Origin: Phytophthora colocasiae
Taxonomy: Eukaryota > Oomycota > Peronosporomycetes > Peronosporales > Peronosporaceae
Length of the DNA stretch: 64,000 nt
NCBI GenBank assembly: GCA_018806915.1
Contig: JAGKQI010000103.1
Coordinates: forward strand, 806,001-870,000
Reading direction: 5' to 3'
The notes beneath the pieces are model-generated. The model ran no database searches. It was not told the origin of the DNA and worked only from the letters and a program-made list of their open reading frames with translations. Of the stretch, positions 61,042-64,000 are shown in pieces; positions within the stretch are counted from its first letter, which is position 1; the number at the start of each line of letters is the position of its first letter. The position numbers and the translations under genes are program-made.

Positions 61042-63536
61042 ATGCCTCCGAGGCAGGTAGGGCGGCCCAGGAAGCACAAACGGGAGGCTGTGGCCCCCTG
61101 TGACTCGCCTAAGAGGGTCAAGCGTGGTCCTGGTCGACCACCTAAAGTGAAGAAGTCTGTGGATATCACTAAAGAGCCGGCACCTGAGCCTGAGACGTCT
61201 CCATTGCTTACTGTGGACCCGGAGACTGTGAGTTTTGTGAAACTTCTGGAAGAGGATGCAAAAAATCTACCACCCCCACCTCCGCCCCTTGTTAAACGCC
61301 GTGGTTCAGCCAATTCTCCGATTGAAAAGCATATTGAGGAGTTCGAACTGCCTTTTAAAGAGGCAGAGATCAAATGTATCGAGGAACGTCAATTGGTGCG
61401 CCGTCCGCCGCCCTTTGGTAGGATCAGTCGATGTGTCTATGTATCCACTAAGATGCCTATTGCCGACTTCCCCGTGCACAAATGCACGTGTTGTGAGGAG
61501 ACTCATAAATCCATGACCAAGCGTACGACAATGATGGCCAGTGCCAGAGCTCAAAAGGAGCTGGAAGACAAGGGTACTGATGGGGAAAAAGAACATGAAG
61601 CAGGAGGTGGTAGGGCGTACTGTGAAGAAGGGTGTTTTAACCGCATGATGTTCATCAGTTGCTCGGATGAAATTTGCTCTGCTCCCGACCCGAGTCTGTG
61701 CAGCAATCGAGCTATTAAGAGGAGGGAGCTGAAGTCAGTGAGAGTGGAGTATATCCCAGGACCAGGGTTTGGACTCGTTGCCACTGACAAGATTAAGGCT
61801 GGTGAGTTCATCATTGAATACGTCGGGGAAGTCATTGACGATGAGGAGTGCGAGCGCAGATTGATCAAGTATAGGGACAATGGCGAGGTACGTTTTGAGT
61901 GGGATTTAAATGATGAAGGTGTTACTGACATTGGATTGATTCGCTAGGTTAACTTTTACATGATGGAGCTGGAGAAAAACATTGTCATTGATGCTAAATA
62001 CCGCAGTAATGATTCACGCTTCATCAATCACAGTTGTGATCCCAATAGCGTCACGCAGAAGTGGAATGTGGATGGAATGCAGCGTATCGGCATTTTTGCC
62101 CGCCGCAATATTGCCCCCAACGAGGAGATCACCATTGATTACAACTTTTCGCATTTTGGCGAGGCTGCCGATTGCAAGTGTGGATCCACCGCGTGTACAG
62201 GCAAAATTGGTCTCAAGCGTTCGCAAATGCCGTCGTTCAATCCTCGAGTGGTGGGCACTGCGAAGGCTAAAAAGCAGGTGCCTGTGGATGAGGAGCCGCC
62301 TGAGCTTAAACGTCCTGTTCACTTGTCCTCGCTGGCACTGCTCAAGAGTTCTCAGATGGATGATAGCTGGTTGGATTATTACGGGTTCAAAAATCGTCGA
62401 TTGTTCCTCAGCCATCGACTACGCAGCCCCACTCAGAAGGATGGCAACGAAGTCAACAACACAGAAGCTCGTCCTAGTCCACCATCAAGTAGACCAGCCT
62501 CAGAGTGCTCCATGACAACTGAGGAAGACGTATCACTTACACCTCCACAAGGTGCACAGAGCAATCCGATCGAAAAGAAGCCACGCAAAAGCAACTGGTA
62601 TGAGAAAGTCATAGCGGGCGAACACCTGCCTGAAATGAGAACACTACATAGCTATATCTGCGGAGGCAAGTCGGATTGGACAGCAGACCTTACAGGAGAG
62701 GTGTCGGGTTTCGCTCTAATGGTTGAGTCCCCTTCACCAGTCAAGAAAAGAGGACCAGGTCGCCCGCCAAAGAAACGTGGTCGTCCTCAAAAGCTGATGC
62801 CTGTATCGACTCAGCCAAAGCGTATTCCCCGTGGAACAAAGCTTATCCGCACACGGTTGAGCCTCCCGAAGGCACGAGCACAGGTTATTAACGAACTTGA
62901 AGCTTTTGCAAATGGTAAATCGAAGTGGAACAAGCGCATCCCATCGTCCAGCACTATCGACCCTGACCGTATTCACCGCCTCATCGATCGCGTCAATGGC
63001 AAGCAGATCTTCGTAAACACTGATCAGGTAAGTTCCTTTGCGTCATCTTCTGTGCTAGACTACAGTTCTCTAACCCTTGTTGGCGTTCGTTGTAGAACGA
63101 CTTGAACGAAGATGCCTGCTTCCGCTGTGGCCTAGCCGGCGAACTCATTTGCTGTGATGGCTGCCCTGCTGCCTTCCATCTCAACTGTACAAACCTTGCC
63201 ATGGTCCCCCCTGATGGAATCCCATGGTTTTGCTCCGAGTGCACAAACCCCAAGCATCTTCAGAAAGCTTCGGAGACGTCTGAAAGCGATATCGTCACTG
63301 CAAGAGGCACAAGGAGCAGTGGTCGCACCAAACAAACCGACTACACCGGCCGCCACCTACGCACGCACGCGGCACACCAAGTTCCCAGTCTCATGAAGAT
63401 GTTGCATGTTCCAGTGACTCGCACCAAGCGCCGCTACAAGAAGCGGCATAAAGCGACAGATCGCTCCTACCGTGAGCTGGAGCACATGCCATTGCCCGTG
63501 TGGAACGAGAGTGACGAGAGCGAAACCGAGGATTAG
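61042..63536 (+). CDS. AT-hook / AWS-SET-postSET / PHD histone lysine methyltransferase (ASH1/NSD-like)
   Basis: Three exons (61042-61887, 61948-63027, 63096-63536), phase 0, 788 aa. The N-terminus has two AT-hooks (QVGRPRKHKR and KRGPGRPPKVKK). A cysteine-rich AWS-like region (HKCTCCEETHKS, CEEGCFNRMMFISCSDEIC) leads into SET: GPGFGLVATDKIKAGEFIIE, YVGEVIDDEECERR, then RFINHSCDPNSVTQKW (SAM-binding NHSC) and NEEITIDYNFSHFGEAADCK, closed by a post-SET CKCGSTACTGKIG. A second pair of AT-hooks (KKRGPGRPPKKRGRPQK) and a C-terminal PHD finger (CFRCGLAGELICCDGCPAAF...HLNC...WFCSEC) follow. AWS-SET-postSET enzymes of the ASH1/SETD2/NSD group methylate histone H3 Lys36. The intron 61888-61947 falls inside SET, joining GE|VNFYMMEL. 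Confidence 0.92.
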
Positions 63537-63669
63537 GTTGATTCAAAGCGACCCATTTCCATTCGGACATTTCCCAGAGCTGTTGATACCTGTAGTTTGG
63601 CTAAGCTCTGCGCCTAGAAAATGATGAAAAGTAATACTCTTGTTTTGTTGAAAAGAACGCAAATGGTGA

Positions 63670-64000
63670 CTATTGGTTATAGAGTTTAGCCGGCACGGGG
63701 CCTTCCACGCGGTCCTTCAGGAACGCCTCACTATCTTCTTTAGCTCGCTGAATCACAGCCACAGTTAAAACATTGCCCCATTAGTTTGATCTTCAATTAA
63801 TGATCGTACCTTGATGGAAGTGACGAGAGCAGCGTAGGGGCCTGTCGACTTGAGTTCCGGCATCGGTTTTCCACCGTCCATCTTCCCCGAGTACGAGTGA
63901 TTAAGCTGTTCCTCTCCAGACGGCGGTGCGTACTCATTAGAAGCGTCAGAGGCGCTGGGGAAGCTCTCGAACGAGTGCACCACTTCCCCGTGGAACTTGT
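63670..64000 (-). CDS. Unknown protein, 3' end only
   Basis: The gene enters from the right edge. The visible part is an exon (64000 to about 63811) encoding KFHGEVVHSFESFPSASDAS and then STGPYAALVTSIK, a 62-nt intron (GTACGA...CAG), and a last exon encoding RAKEDSEAFLKDRVEGPVPA and KLYNQ before the stop at 63670. Residues are polar with no membrane span. No family recognised from this fragment. It converges on the SET-domain gene with about 130 bp between stops. Confidence 0.6.

Overview
The window is a gene-dense stretch of a filamentous oomycete nuclear genome, most likely Phytophthora or a close relative. The evidence is: short spliceosomal introns (mostly 50-85 nt, donors GTAAGT, GTACGT or GTGCGT); intergenic gaps often below 150 bp; oomycete-type core promoters of the form TCATTYYNCAATTT just upstream of several start codons; and a seven-transmembrane receptor fused to a phosphatidylinositol phosphate kinase, an architecture characteristic of oomycetes. 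No rRNA, tRNA, CRISPR array or intact transposon was seen. Gene models were spliced by hand from reading frames and splice signals, so exon ends are predictions.

Layout. 0-3.2 kb: 5' end of an NSUN2/Trm4-type tRNA methyltransferase, a PP2C phosphatase and an unrecognised three-exon gene. 3.3-9.2 kb: a UBA-like/coiled-coil/Tudor-like protein ending in a CaaX box, then a DENN protein carrying a PDZ-like insert. 9.3-14.6 kb: a branched-chain 2-oxoacid dehydrogenase neighbourhood (E1-beta, xylulokinase, E2). 14.7-17.3 kb: a 13-exon RCC1-BTB protein, followed by a 1.6-kb gap with small palindromes. 19-28 kb: a multipass membrane protein, an armadillo protein, an EF-hand protein with a myristoylation-type N-terminus, a short lipoyl-domain mitochondrial protein, an FHA coiled-coil protein, a small histone-fold-like protein and zeta-COP. 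28.3-31.2 kb: the GPCR-PIPK fusion. 32.6-45.6 kb: a YHM2-like mitochondrial carrier, PUS7, a bestrophin-like membrane protein, two protein kinases and three proteins without a firm family. 47-55 kb: a membrane-anchored histidine acid phosphatase and three TauE/SafE transporter paralogues. 55.2-64 kb: PDX1 (vitamin B6 synthesis), SYF2 (splicing), TTC27, an AT-hook/AWS/SET/PHD histone methyltransferase and the 3' end of an unknown gene.

How the genes relate. Most neighbours are functionally unrelated, as usual for a eukaryote. The exceptions are the BCKDH pair flanking xylulokinase, where xylulokinase and E2 are divergent and each has its own Inr/FPR-like core promoter in one 313-bp gap, and the TauE/SafE trio, a local expansion in which the inverted pair shares a 179-nt identical tract that looks like recent gene conversion. 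The most notable single features are the GPCR-PIPK, the conversion tract, the catalytic-core-less lipoyl protein, the CaaX-tailed UBA/Tudor-like protein and a palindromic TTGATGCA cluster upstream of BCKDH E1-beta.
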